NCBI GenBank assembly: GCA_016711265.1
Contig: JADJTI010000001.1
Coordinates: 930,001-994,000 of the forward strand
From: Austwickia sp.
Lineage (GTDB): Bacteria > Actinomycetota > Actinomycetes > Actinomycetales > Dermatophilaceae
Reading direction: 5' to 3'
DNA length: 64,000 nucleotides
Shown: one piece after another, positions 27,719 through 35,375 of the stretch
Layout: every line of letters starts with the position of its first letter
How positions within the stretch are numbered: position 1 is the stretch's first letter
Notes under the pieces: model-generated
Databases searched by the model: none
Seen by the model: the letters and a program-made list of their open reading frames with translations, nothing else
Told to the model about the DNA's origin: nothing
Program-made: the position numbers and the translations under genes

Positions 27719-28105
27719 TTATCGGAGTGCTCCCGCCGATACGGGTTCCTGATTCATCGAGTGGTCGTGGGTGACCTGCTCAGCGCGTGCGCGGCGCCGC
27801 GCGACTGCTTCCTGGGTCCGGGCACGGACCAGGAGGGCGAGGCTGACCGGTCCCATGATGACGAACTTCATCGCGTTCCAGATCGCCCAAAATACGACGA
27901 GGTGAAGCCAGCCGGGGCCGCCATCATCGATGAGGCGGGTGCAAATGCTCGCGATCAGGAGGTAGGGCGCGGCGATCAGCATTGCCGGGATGCCCCATCT
28001 GAGACCGCGTCGCCTGCGGATCGCGTCGAGCAGCCGGTTGCTCGGCATGTAACGGCGCAGGTAGTAGCGGCTGTGGACACTGATCGTCCAGAAAAGGCGG
28101 AACAT
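27719..28105 (-). CDS. Small membrane protein, unknown function
   Basis: This 128-aa protein begins FRLFWTISVHSRYYLRRYMPSNRLLDAIRRRRGLRWG, followed by two hydrophobic segments (IPAMLIAAPYLLIASICTRL and LVVFWAIWNAMKFVIMGPVSLALL). A basic tail follows. Similar proteins recur on actinobacterial mobile elements, often with an unsupported transport label. I see no motif that gives a function. The neighbouring resolvase remnant points to mobile context. Confidence 0.6.
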   Translation of the reverse strand: MFRLFWTISVHSRYYLRRYMPSNRLLDAIRRRRGLRWGIPAMLIAAPYLLIASICTRLIDDGGPGWLHLVVFWAIWNAMKFVIMGPVSLALLVRARTQEAVARRRARAEQVTHDHSMNQEPVSAGALR

Positions 28106-28367
28106 GGCGGGCCTCTCGTCACACGTGCTCTCCGTCGAGAAGGCAGTACGTGTATGAGCGCCCGTGGTGGGCCGTCCCGGAGGACCCGCAGATGAGAAGA
28201 ACCTGCCTCACGCTCTACTATACTCCCGATCATGGGGTACAGGGGGCTTGTCTGCGTTTGGTTGCTGGCGATTTGATCCTTCAGCGCAGGCTGCAATGTC
28301 GCGGACCGAGTACGATCAGCCTGCCAGGTCTTCGACGTTCTCGCGGGCGGCCTCCAGGCTGTACTGC

Positions 28368-29504
28368 TCAACGGCTCTGGTCATTGAGCGTCGTGGGCAG
28401 GCTGACTATGAAGGTGGTCCCGAGGCTGGAACCTGCGCTTGCGGCGGTGATGCTGCCGCCGTGGGCGTCGACGATGGCTTTGCTGATGGTGAGGCCGATG
28501 CCGGAGCCGGTGCGGTCGCGAGTGCGTGCCGAGTCCCCGCGGTAGAACCGTTCGAAGGCGTGCTCTAGCTGCTCGGGTGTCATGCCTTCGCCGTTGTCGG
28601 TGACGTTGATGCCGACTTCCGCCCCGTCGCGTTGGGCGGCGACGGTGACGGTCGCCCCGGGTGGCGTGTGCCGGAGGGCGTTGGTCAGGAGGTTGGTCAG
28701 GACCTGCCCGATGCGGTGCCGGTCAACCTTCACGGCGAGGCCTGCTGCCGCCGTGGGGTCGATGACGAGGCTGACGCCCTGGGCGGCGTAGCGCTCTCGC
28801 ATTCCTTCGTGGGCGGCCCAGAGCAGGTCGGCAACGGCGTGGTCGTGCAGATCGAGGTCGAGGCGGCCTTCTTCGGCTGTGGAGACCTCGTCGATGTCGT
28901 CGGCCAACCGAGTGAGTCGCTCGGTCTGCTCGGTCAGGGCGGCGCGGGAGTCGGGTCCGAGGGAGGCGATGCCGTCGTGCAGGCCCTCGTGGTAGGCGCT
29001 CAGGGTGGCGATCGGGGTCCGCAGCTCGTGCGCGAGGTCGGAGAGCATCCGCCGGCGGGTGTCCTCGACCCCTTCGAGCCGGGCCGCCATGGTGTTGAAC
29101 GCGGTTGCGAGGGTCTCCAACTCGGTGCCGGAACCGACCAGTGGGACCCTCGTGGCGTAGTGGCCTCTGCTGAGCTCTCGGGCGGCGTGGGTTACTTGGT
29201 CCAGGGGGCGTCGCAGACGCCGGGTGAGGAACCAAGTCACTGCGGTGGCGGCCAGCAGGGAGATGAGCAGCCCCACGCCGACCGAGATGAGTGAGGCGTC
29301 CCGGTAGGCCATCTCGATATGGGCCAGCTCGGGCGAGTTCGACGGGTGGCCGGCTTGGAGGAGGTGGTCGTGGAAGATCGGGGGGCCGATGATCGTGGCG
29401 ACCAGTCCGGCGGTGAGGGCGCCGGCAACGAGGACGATCGACTGCCCGGCCAGCAGTCGGGACGCGAGGCCGTGGGACGCATGGGCGCCGGGTGAGGTGT
29501 TCAT
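28368..29504 (-). CDS. Sensor histidine kinase
   Basis: This 378-aa membrane kinase has two membrane segments (SIVLVAGALTAGLVATIIGPP and ISVGVGLLISLLAATAVTWFL) flanking a ~40-residue sensor loop. A HAMP region (RRLRRPLDQVTHAARELSRGHY) and a dimerisation domain with the phosphorylated His in SDLAHELRTPIATL follow. The ATPase domain has QVLTNLLTNALRHTPPG (N box), TDNGEGM (G1) and GSGIGLTISKAIVDAHGG (G2). It overlaps the response-regulator gene by 4 bp. Its place beside copper genes suggests copper sensing, which is an inference. Confidence 0.93.
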   Translation of the reverse strand: MNTSPGAHASHGLASRLLAGQSIVLVAGALTAGLVATIIGPPIFHDHLLQAGHPSNSPELAHIEMAYRDASLISVGVGLLISLLAATAVTWFLTRRLRRPLDQVTHAARELSRGHYATRVPLVGSGTELETLATAFNTMAARLEGVEDTRRRMLSDLAHELRTPIATLSAYHEGLHDGIASLGPDSRAALTEQTERLTRLADDIDEVSTAEEGRLDLDLHDHAVADLLWAAHEGMRERYAAQGVSLVIDPTAAAGLAVKVDRHRIGQVLTNLLTNALRHTPPGATVTVAAQRDGAEVGINVTDNGEGMTPEQLEHAFERFYRGDSARTRDRTGSGIGLTISKAIVDAHGGSITAASAGSSLGTTFIVSLPTTLNDQSR

Positions 29505-30226
29505 CCCTTGCCCATCCGGTAGCCGATGCCGCGCACGGTGCTGATGTAGCGGGCCGTGTCCGGGTCATCGCCGAGCTTTCGGCGGAGGTGGGCGATGTGG
29601 ACATCGACCAGGTGTTCATCACCGACCCAGTCGTCGCCCCAGACCTCGTCGATCAGCTGGCGGCGGGAGAAGGCCATGGTGGGCCGTTCGGCGAGTGTCA
29701 TCAGCAGGTCTCTTTCCGTGGGGGTGAGCGCCACCGGATCACCGGCGAGGTGGACCTGCTGGCCAACCGAGTCCACGTGAAGTTCCCCGAACACCCACAC
29801 CGGCTCCTGACGATGGGCACGGGACGTGCCGGTGCGGGGTCGGCGCAGGACGGTCTGAACCCGCGCGACGAGCTCGCGAACACTGAACGGTTTGGTGACG
29901 TAGTCGTCGGCGCCGACGGACAGGCCGATGAGGGTGTCGATCTCATCCTTGCGGGCGGTGACGACGATGACGTAGCAGTCCGTGAAAGTGCGGATCTGGC
30001 GGCACACCTCGATGCCGTCGAGTCCGGGCAGCCCGAGGTCGAGGATCACCACGTCGGGCGTCTGATCACGCACCGCCTGCACCCCTTCCGGTCCGGTGTG
30101 CACGACGCGAGCCTGGTACCCGGCGCGGGACAGGTAGGCGCCGATCATCCCGGCGAGAGTCTTCTCATCCTCGATGACGAGAACACTTGGTCCGGGGGTT
30201 GGGTGTGTGGTGCTCACACTCGACAT
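29501..30226 (-). CDS. OmpR-family response regulator
   Basis: This 241-aa protein has a receiver domain (VLVIEDEKTLAGM; phospho-acceptor Asp63 in VILDLGLPGLDG; conserved Lys in DDYVTKPFSVREL). A winged-helix DNA-binding domain follows (ALTPTERDLLMTLAERP ... VDVHIAHLRRKLGDDPDTARYISTVRGIGYRM). It is the partner of the downstream kinase. It is transcribed away from the copper-oxidase genes, so the 175-bp region between them is a likely shared promoter region. Confidence 0.94.
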   Translation of the reverse strand: MSSVSTTHPTPGPSVLVIEDEKTLAGMIGAYLSRAGYQARVVHTGPEGVQAVRDQTPDVVILDLGLPGLDGIEVCRQIRTFTDCYVIVVTARKDEIDTLIGLSVGADDYVTKPFSVRELVARVQTVLRRPRTGTSRAHRQEPVWVFGELHVDSVGQQVHLAGDPVALTPTERDLLMTLAERPTMAFSRRQLIDEVWGDDWVGDEHLVDVHIAHLRRKLGDDPDTARYISTVRGIGYRMGKG

Positions 30227-30400
30227 TCTCTCCCACCGTTCTCGCCCACCCGTGCTGTCGACGCCGCCTCGTCGGTAGCGCGTCCCGGATCTTCGTCAAA
30301 CCTCAACTCAGCGAGAGTCTGATCACGACCTACACCGCACAGGATGGATCGTGTCGACACCACTGGGTTCACGACGACGGCAATGGCAAGGAGCACGCTC

Positions 30401-30637
30401 ATGATGTGGGGCTACGGCATGGAGTGGTGGATGTGGTTGATCATGGGGAGCGGCACTCTCGCGTTCTGGCTCGTCATCGTCCTGGTCATCCGGGCACTGC
30501 TTCCCGGACGCGATCGCACGACCGCCGGGGCTGACCGCCCGGACCCGCTGACCCTGCTCAAGGAAGGCCTGGCCCGTGGCGAGGTCACCCCCGAGGAGTA
30601 CGAACAGCGTCGCCGTCTGATCGCCGACGGCCACTGA
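30401..30637 (+). CDS. Small membrane protein with SHOCT domain
   Basis: From the ATG at 30401 (AAGGAG seven bases upstream) this 78-aa protein reads MMWGYGMEWWMWLIMGSG. It continues with one membrane segment (TLAFWLVIVLVIRALL) and a C-terminal SHOCT helix pair (DPLTLLKEGLARGEVTPEEYEQRRRLI). Met- and Trp-rich N-termini like this are common in small proteins of copper operons. An upstream in-frame start at 30344 lacks a ribosome site. It is followed by the multicopper oxidase 28 bp later. Confidence 0.85.
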   Translation: MMWGYGMEWWMWLIMGSGTLAFWLVIVLVIRALLPGRDRTTAGADRPDPLTLLKEGLARGEVTPEEYEQRRRLIADGH

Positions 30638-30665
30638 CTCTCTCTCCCCGACCCGGAAAGGCATC

Positions 30666-32159
30666 ATGACCTCGCCCCTACTGTCCCGCCGCAACGTCCT
30701 GCTCGGCGGCCTGGGTGTCGCCGCGACCGCGGCCCTAGCCGCCTGTACATCATCGCCCGGGTCTACCGGTACGCCGTCCCGTACGTTCGGCACGCCGACC
30801 CCGATCCCGCCGTCCCCGGGGCAGAAACTGATCGAGAAGACCCTCACAGCGAAACCGGTCACCCTCGACCTGGGCGGACGGCAGGTGTCGACCTGGGCAT
30901 ACGGAGACGTCGCCCCCGGGCCTTTGGTCCGGGCGACCGCGGGTGACTTCCTACGGCTCACGCTGGACAACCAGCTGCCCGCGGACACCACCATCCACTG
31001 GCACGGCATCCGATTGCGCAACGCCGCCGATGGGGTCCCTGGCCTGACCCAGGACCCGGTCAAGCCAGGCGCCCAGTACGTGTACGAGTTCACCGTCCCC
31101 GACCCCGGCACCTACTTCTTCCACCCGCATGTCGGCGTCCAGCTCGACCGAGGCCTGTACGCACCGATGGTGATCGACGACCCCAACGAACAAGGCGGAT
31201 ATGACGCCGAGTGGATCGTCGTCCTCGATGACTGGATCGACGGGACCGGCACCACCCCCGACGCCGTGCTCAAGAAGCTCATCGCCGACGGCGGCACCGC
31301 ATCCTCCGGCGACATGGGCGGGATGGACCACGGCTCGATGGGCGGGATGTCGATGGGTGCCGGGCCGTGGGGCGACGCCGGCGATGTCACATACCCGTTC
31401 TTCCTGGTCAACGGCAGACCCCCCACCGATCCCGAGGTCCTGACCGCCAAACCCGGCCAGAAGGTCCGGCTGCGGATCATCAACGCTGCCTCCGACACGA
31501 TCTTCACCGTCGCTTTGGGCGGGCACCGGATGACCATCACGCACACCGACGGGCATGCGGTCCAGCCGAGCGAGGTCGATGCCTTCTACATCGGGATGGG
31601 CGAACGCTACGACGCGGTCGTCACCCTCAAGGACGGGGCTTTCCCGCTGGTGGCCAGGCCGTTCGGCAAGACCAGCGGCGGCCAGGCCATGGCCCTGGTC
31701 CGCACCGCGGGCGGTGCCGCGCCCGGTGCGGATGTCACCCCACCCGAGTTGTCCGGGCAGGTGCTGATCGGTTCCCAGTTGCAGCCGGCGGAGTCCGCGA
31801 AGCTGCCCGCCAAGGCACCGGATGCGACCGTCGACCTGAATCTCCAGGGCTCGATGAAGCCCTACCGGTGGGGCATCAATGGGGCCCCGTTCGGGAAGAA
31901 CGAACCCCTCACCGTCACGGCCGGGCAACGGCTGCGGATCAACGCCGTCAACATGACGATGATGACCCACCCGCTGCACCTGCACGGTCACACGTTCGCG
32001 CTGCCCTCTGGTCTGCGCAAGGACACCGTCCTGATGGCGCCGATGCAGTCCTTCGCGATCGACCTCGATGCCGACAACGCGGGCGACTGGATGATCCACT
32101 GCCACAACATCTACCACGCCGAGGCTGGCATGATGATCGCCCTGGAGTATGCCAAGTGA
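30666..32159 (+). CDS. Multicopper oxidase (copper-resistance type) lipoprotein
   Basis: This 497-aa protein is exported. A twin-arginine-like SRRNVLLGG start precedes a lipobox (LAACTS). The copper ligands sit in TIHWHGIRL, YFFHPHVGVQ, HPLHLHGHTF and IHCHNIYHAEAGMM, covering the T1 and T2/T3 sites. A Met/Gly/His-rich stretch (GDMGGMDHGSMGGMSMG) lies near residue 220, like the methionine-rich inserts of CueO-type cuprous oxidases. It probably oxidises Cu(I) outside the membrane. The next gene starts inside its stop codon (GTGA). Confidence 0.94.
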   Translation: MTSPLLSRRNVLLGGLGVAATAALAACTSSPGSTGTPSRTFGTPTPIPPSPGQKLIEKTLTAKPVTLDLGGRQVSTWAYGDVAPGPLVRATAGDFLRLTLDNQLPADTTIHWHGIRLRNAADGVPGLTQDPVKPGAQYVYEFTVPDPGTYFFHPHVGVQLDRGLYAPMVIDDPNEQGGYDAEWIVVLDDWIDGTGTTPDAVLKKLIADGGTASSGDMGGMDHGSMGGMSMGAGPWGDAGDVTYPFFLVNGRPPTDPEVLTAKPGQKVRLRIINAASDTIFTVALGGHRMTITHTDGHAVQPSEVDAFYIGMGERYDAVVTLKDGAFPLVARPFGKTSGGQAMALVRTAGGAAPGADVTPPELSGQVLIGSQLQPAESAKLPAKAPDATVDLNLQGSMKPYRWGINGAPFGKNEPLTVTAGQRLRINAVNMTMMTHPLHLHGHTFALPSGLRKDTVLMAPMQSFAIDLDADNAGDWMIHCHNIYHAEAGMMIALEYAK

Positions 32160-33055
32160 ACGGGCCAGCGCTGCGGGCGCTGTCAGCCGGTGCCCTGGTC
32201 CTCGCCTTCGGTGGTCTGTCCGCCTGCGTGGCTACGACCGCGCCGGACGCATCCGGCTCCCGACCTGCCGGGACGGCTTCAAGCCCTCCATCGGAAGCGG
32301 ATGAGTCGAACGCGCCGATCGCCATCACTCACATCCACGCCGTTGCGCGAGACCCGGAGACTGGCGAGCTACTGCTGGCCACCCACGAAGGGCTCTTCCG
32401 TCATGTCAAGGGCGAGCTGAGCCAGAACGGGCCGATCATCGACCTGATGGGCTTCGCTGTCGGGCCCAACGGCACCTTCTACGCCTCCGGCCATCCGGGC
32501 ATCGGGGTCGATCTGCCTCAGCCGGTCGGGCTCATCACCTCCGCCGATGGCGGCCTCAGCTGGCAGGTCACCTCGCGAGGTGGAGAATCCGACTTCCATG
32601 CCCTCACCGTCGGACCCAAGGGCGTGACCGGATTCGACGGGACCCTGCGCACCAGCACGGACGGCCGCTCTTGGACAGACCGCAGCATCGCCGCCCCACC
32701 CCGGGCACTGGCCGCCTCACCCACCTCCGGGACTCTCCTGGCCACGACCGCTGCAGGCCTGCTCCTCAGCACTGACGACGCAGCGACCTGGCAGAAGCTC
32801 ACGCCACCGGAGACCGCGGTGCTGGTCGCGTGGGCAGACGAGCAGACCATCGTCACCACCACCAGCGCTGGACGCTTGGCGACAAGTGACGACGCCGGCA
32901 CGACCTGGACCCTGCACCCCGACACCATCGGCACCGCCGATTCCCTGTTCGCCGAGCGCACCACTGACGGCAAGGTCGAGATCATCGTTGTCGTCGACGG
33001 GAAGGTCCTTCGCACCACCGATGCCGGAGCAACCACCGAAGTCGTCGTCCAGTGA
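32156..33055 (+). CDS. F510_1955-type BNR-repeat lipoprotein
   Basis: This 299-aa protein starts at the GTG overlapping the oxidase stop and has a lipobox (FGGLSACVA). It then carries short sialidase-like Asp-box repeats: SADGGLSW, STDGRSWTD, STDDAATWQK, SDDAGTTWT and TTDAGATT. ITHIHAVARDPETGELLLATHEGLFR is characteristic of the F510_1955 family found beside copper and multicopper-oxidase genes. An enzymatic role is not shown; a periplasmic scaffold role is possible. Confidence 0.85.
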   Translation: MNGPALRALSAGALVLAFGGLSACVATTAPDASGSRPAGTASSPPSEADESNAPIAITHIHAVARDPETGELLLATHEGLFRHVKGELSQNGPIIDLMGFAVGPNGTFYASGHPGIGVDLPQPVGLITSADGGLSWQVTSRGGESDFHALTVGPKGVTGFDGTLRTSTDGRSWTDRSIAAPPRALAASPTSGTLLATTAAGLLLSTDDAATWQKLTPPETAVLVAWADEQTIVTTTSAGRLATSDDAGTTWTLHPDTIGTADSLFAERTTDGKVEIIVVVDGKVLRTTDAGATTEVVVQ

Positions 33056-33171
33056 CCCGGCCGACATCTTGACCCACCCTTCATCAACCCAAGGCCATAC
33101 CGCCACATCGGGCGACGAGTCTGAAGACACAGGGCAAACGGCCCGGGACGAACATACGAAGGAGACCCACC

Positions 33172-33441
33172 ATGGCCACGCGGCACTCACCGTCCAACGA
33201 CTACGCACAGTTCACGCAACCTACCCAGACACCCACACCCGAGACCCCGGCGCCCAGCCCCGGGCACGGTCACGGCTGGCTGATGTGGCTCATGTGCGTG
33301 CCCATGCTCGTCGTCATCGGAATGCTCATCGCCGCCGGCGGCCTCGGCGCCGGCGGCCTCCTCTACGCCCTGGGCTGCCTCGCCATGATGGGCGCCATGA
33401 TGCTGTGGATGAACCACGGAAACAGGGGAAACCCATCCTGA
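33172..33441 (+). CDS. Small copper-operon membrane protein (DUF2933-like)
   Basis: This 89-aa protein has a Thr/Pro-rich N-terminus, then GHGHGWLMWLMCVPMLVVIGMLIAAGG and a second hydrophobic segment (GLLYALGCLAMMGAMMLWMNHGN). Its ATG follows GAAGGAG. His-, Met- and Cys-rich membrane proteins of this kind accompany copper oxidases and ATPases in Actinobacteria. The exact role is unknown. Confidence 0.75.
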   Translation: MATRHSPSNDYAQFTQPTQTPTPETPAPSPGHGHGWLMWLMCVPMLVVIGMLIAAGGLGAGGLLYALGCLAMMGAMMLWMNHGNRGNPS

Positions 33442-33525
33442 CGGACCCCCACGACCCGACCTTGCCCTAGTTCTCACCAGGCCACGGCCTCTGCGCCCCG
33501 ACACAGAAAACAACCCGCTGCTGTG

Positions 33526-33548
33526 CATATACCCCGGCGGGGTATATG
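33526..33548. promoter_or_regulatory. CsoR-type copper operator palindrome
   Basis: CATATACCCC-GGC-GGGGTATATG is a perfect 23-bp inverted repeat with 10-bp arms and a 3-bp centre. ATACCCC...GGGGTAT is the recognised operator form for CsoR-family repressors, which release DNA on binding Cu(I). No csoR gene is visible in the window. The site would be expected to drive the copper ATPase gene, but an IS element now starts about 20 bp downstream. Confidence 0.75.
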
Positions 33549-33588
33549 GTGTTAAATGGTCCGGTACGTGTCAAGGTGTTTGGGACAT

Positions 33589-34650
33589 TTAGGCCGCTTC
33601 GGAAGTGTGGGAAGCGGAGCTGGTCTGGATGCTGGCTGGCGGCTGGTTGATCCAGGCCTTGGTCGGCACCTTGGGTGCCTGGGGGCGGCCGCCCGGGAAA
33701 CGGTCGGGACGGGCCCGCCAGGCCGCGTCCAGGGTCTCTTGACGGGTCCGGCGTTGATCGCGCCAGGTCCCGTCATGGACGGAACAAGGGGTGTACAGCC
33801 CGATCCCGCAATGCCGGTGATGCTGGTTGTAGTAGCCGGCGAAATCGCGCATGAATATTTGCGCGTCGATCAGCGACCCGAAGTCGTCGGGGAAGGCAGG
33901 ACAGTACTTGAGGGTTTTAAACGCCGCTTCGGAGTAGGGATTGTCGTTACTGACCTTGGGTCGCGACAACGACCTGGTGATATCCAGCGCCGACAGGAGC
34001 TGCGCGACGGTGCCCGAGGTCATCGGGCCGCCATTATCCGAATGAATGTATCGAGGCAGGACGCCGCGGTTCGCGCGGATCGCGGCATCGATGAAGTCGC
34101 GGGCCAACACCTTATCCTCACGGGTATGGACTTCGACGTGAATGATTTTCCGGGAGTAGATATCAATCATCACGTACGCGCTGTAGTACACCCCCTTGCT
34201 CGGGCCCTTGAGTTTGGTGATGTCCCAGCTGAACACCTGATCGGGGCCGGTAGCCAGCAGCTGCGGCTTGACCCGCGAGGGGTGGGAAGCGACCGCCCGC
34301 CGCTCACGAACTTGCTGGTGAGCACGCAGGATTCGGTACATCGTGGATACCGAGCACAGGTACCGGCCCTCGTCCAGCAGCGTGGCCCACACCTGCGCGG
34401 GGGCCTTATCGGCGAACCGGTCGCTGTTGAGGACCTCCAGCACAGCAGCCGTCTCAGCGGGGCTCAACGCCGAGGGCATCACCTTGGGTTTGGGCGCCCG
34501 AGACGGTCCGAACGGTTTCCTGTCCCGGGCCCGCCACCGATACACACTCGAGCGGGCAATCCCGGTCAACGCCGACGCAGCGCTGGTCCCGGCCAGGGCC
34601 TCGATCGCCTCGAACGCGGGCCACAGCACCGCGGTCACTGCTGCTTTCCC
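33589..34650 (-). CDS. IS3-family transposase, orfB portion (DDE integrase core)
   Basis: This is read from the frameshift site at about 34650. It has an HTH_21-like segment (TGIARSSVYRWRARDRKPFG), then FSWDITKLKGPSKG (first Asp), IHSDNGGPMTSGT (second Asp) and DNPYSEAAFKTLKYCP (Glu). GYYNQHHRHCGIGLYTP closes the domain. It is expected to be made as an OrfAB fusion by programmed -1 frameshifting. The open frame continues upstream to 34848, but that part only shadows orfA. Confidence 0.9.
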   Translation of the reverse strand, partial: GKAAVTAVLWPAFEAIEALAGTSAASALTGIARSSVYRWRARDRKPFGPSRAPKPKVMPSALSPAETAAVLEVLNSDRFADKAPAQVWATLLDEGRYLCSVSTMYRILRAHQQVRERRAVASHPSRVKPQLLATGPDQVFSWDITKLKGPSKGVYYSAYVMIDIYSRKIIHVEVHTREDKVLARDFIDAAIRANRGVLPRYIHSDNGGPMTSGTVAQLLSALDITRSLSRPKVSNDNPYSEAAFKTLKYCPAFPDDFGSLIDAQIFMRDFAGYYNQHHRHCGIGLYTPCSVHDGTWRDQRRTRQETLDAAWRARPDRFPGGRPQAPKVPTKAWINQPPASIQTSSASHTSEAA

Positions 34651-35009
34651 GGCGCGCTCTTGGACACCGTCTCCAAGAGCGCGTGTGCTTTTCCCATGAC
34701 CTCCAACATCGATTTCGTCATGTCCAACTCGGCCTGCAACCTCACATTCTCGGCCTCTAACTGGGCCTGCCGCGAACGGTCCCGGCTCGGGGTCAGGCCC
34801 GCAACCGGGGTATCCCGCAAACGGCCCTCCTCGACCGCTTTGCGCCACTTCTGCACATGAGAGTCATACAAACCCTCACGACGCAAAATCGCGCCCCGCG
34901 CCCCCGGACCGTCCGCCGCGTCATACTCCTGGACCACCGCCGCCTTAAACGCCGCCGTGAACCTACGCCGCGAAGACCGCGCCGGCCGATCCGCCTGACT
35001 CATCGTCAC
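34635..35009 (-). CDS. IS3-family transposase, orfA portion (HTH and leucine zipper)
   Basis: This 124-aa protein has an HTH domain (RRRFTAAFKAAVVQEYDAADGPGARGAILRREGLYDSHVQKWRKA). A coiled-coil follows (RQAQLEAENVRLQAELDMTKSMLEVMGKAHALLE). OrfA proteins bind the IS ends and, when fused to OrfB, form the transposase. Its last codons overlap orfB in the -1 frame. Confidence 0.9.
   Translation of the reverse strand: MTMSQADRPARSSRRRFTAAFKAAVVQEYDAADGPGARGAILRREGLYDSHVQKWRKAVEEGRLRDTPVAGLTPSRDRSRQAQLEAENVRLQAELDMTKSMLEVMGKAHALLETVSKSAPGKQQ
34644..34650 (-). other. Predicted -1 programmed frameshift heptamer
   Basis: On the minus strand the orfA frame reads CCG GGA AAG. The heptamer G GGA AAG fits X XXY YYZ and slips to GGG AAA, entering the orfB frame just before the orfA stop. 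A second similar run (G GGA AAA) lies upstream near 34693. Confidence 0.65.
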
Positions 35010-35282
35010 CGATCCATCTGCTCTCTCGCCCCGTCAACCACCACACAACCGGACCCACCGGCTGTCCCACTGCACCTTGACAGACAGGGGTCCGAGTCCA
35101 GGAAGAAGCGGATGATCACCACAAAGACACATATTCGGCTGCCCGCCATGAACCTGCGGCAACTGCGAGGGAACCGTCCGAGGCGGATGTCGCCCAGTTG
35201 GCCGGTGTCCACTCATCAAGGTGGAGGCCCAGACGGGCGAACTGGTCCCATCAGCGTCGACAGCCAGAACGAAGGACACCGC

Positions 35283-35375
35283 ATGACCTTCGCGACACCC
35301 AGGGCGCTGGCCGCCACGCTCGCCGCCCGGGCATGGACACCGATGGACGCGCTCGCGCAGGAGAGCCAACCGTGA
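35283..35375 (+). CDS. Short leader ORF coupled to the copper ATPase gene
   Basis: A 30-aa ORF begins at an ATG with GAAGGA six bases upstream, and its TGA overlaps the ATPase ATG by one base. The peptide starts [18 protein letters not shown] and has no recognisable family. The same frame is open back to an ATG at 35112 (87 aa). The stop/start overlap suggests translational coupling. It may be only a coupling leader. Confidence 0.45.
   Translation: MTFATPRALAATLAARAWTPMDALAQESQP

Larger units (their letters stand above)
33569..35082 (-). mobile_element. IS3-family insertion sequence between the CsoR-type site and the copper ATPase gene
   Basis: The inferred ends share TGTCAAGGTG...TGGGACA: 33569 onwards on the plus strand and, on the other strand, the end at 35082. 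The element carries overlapping orfA and orfB with a canonical slippery heptamer, and both frames look intact, so it may be active. I could not identify a clear 3-4 bp target duplication, so the ends are approximate. Confidence 0.75.
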
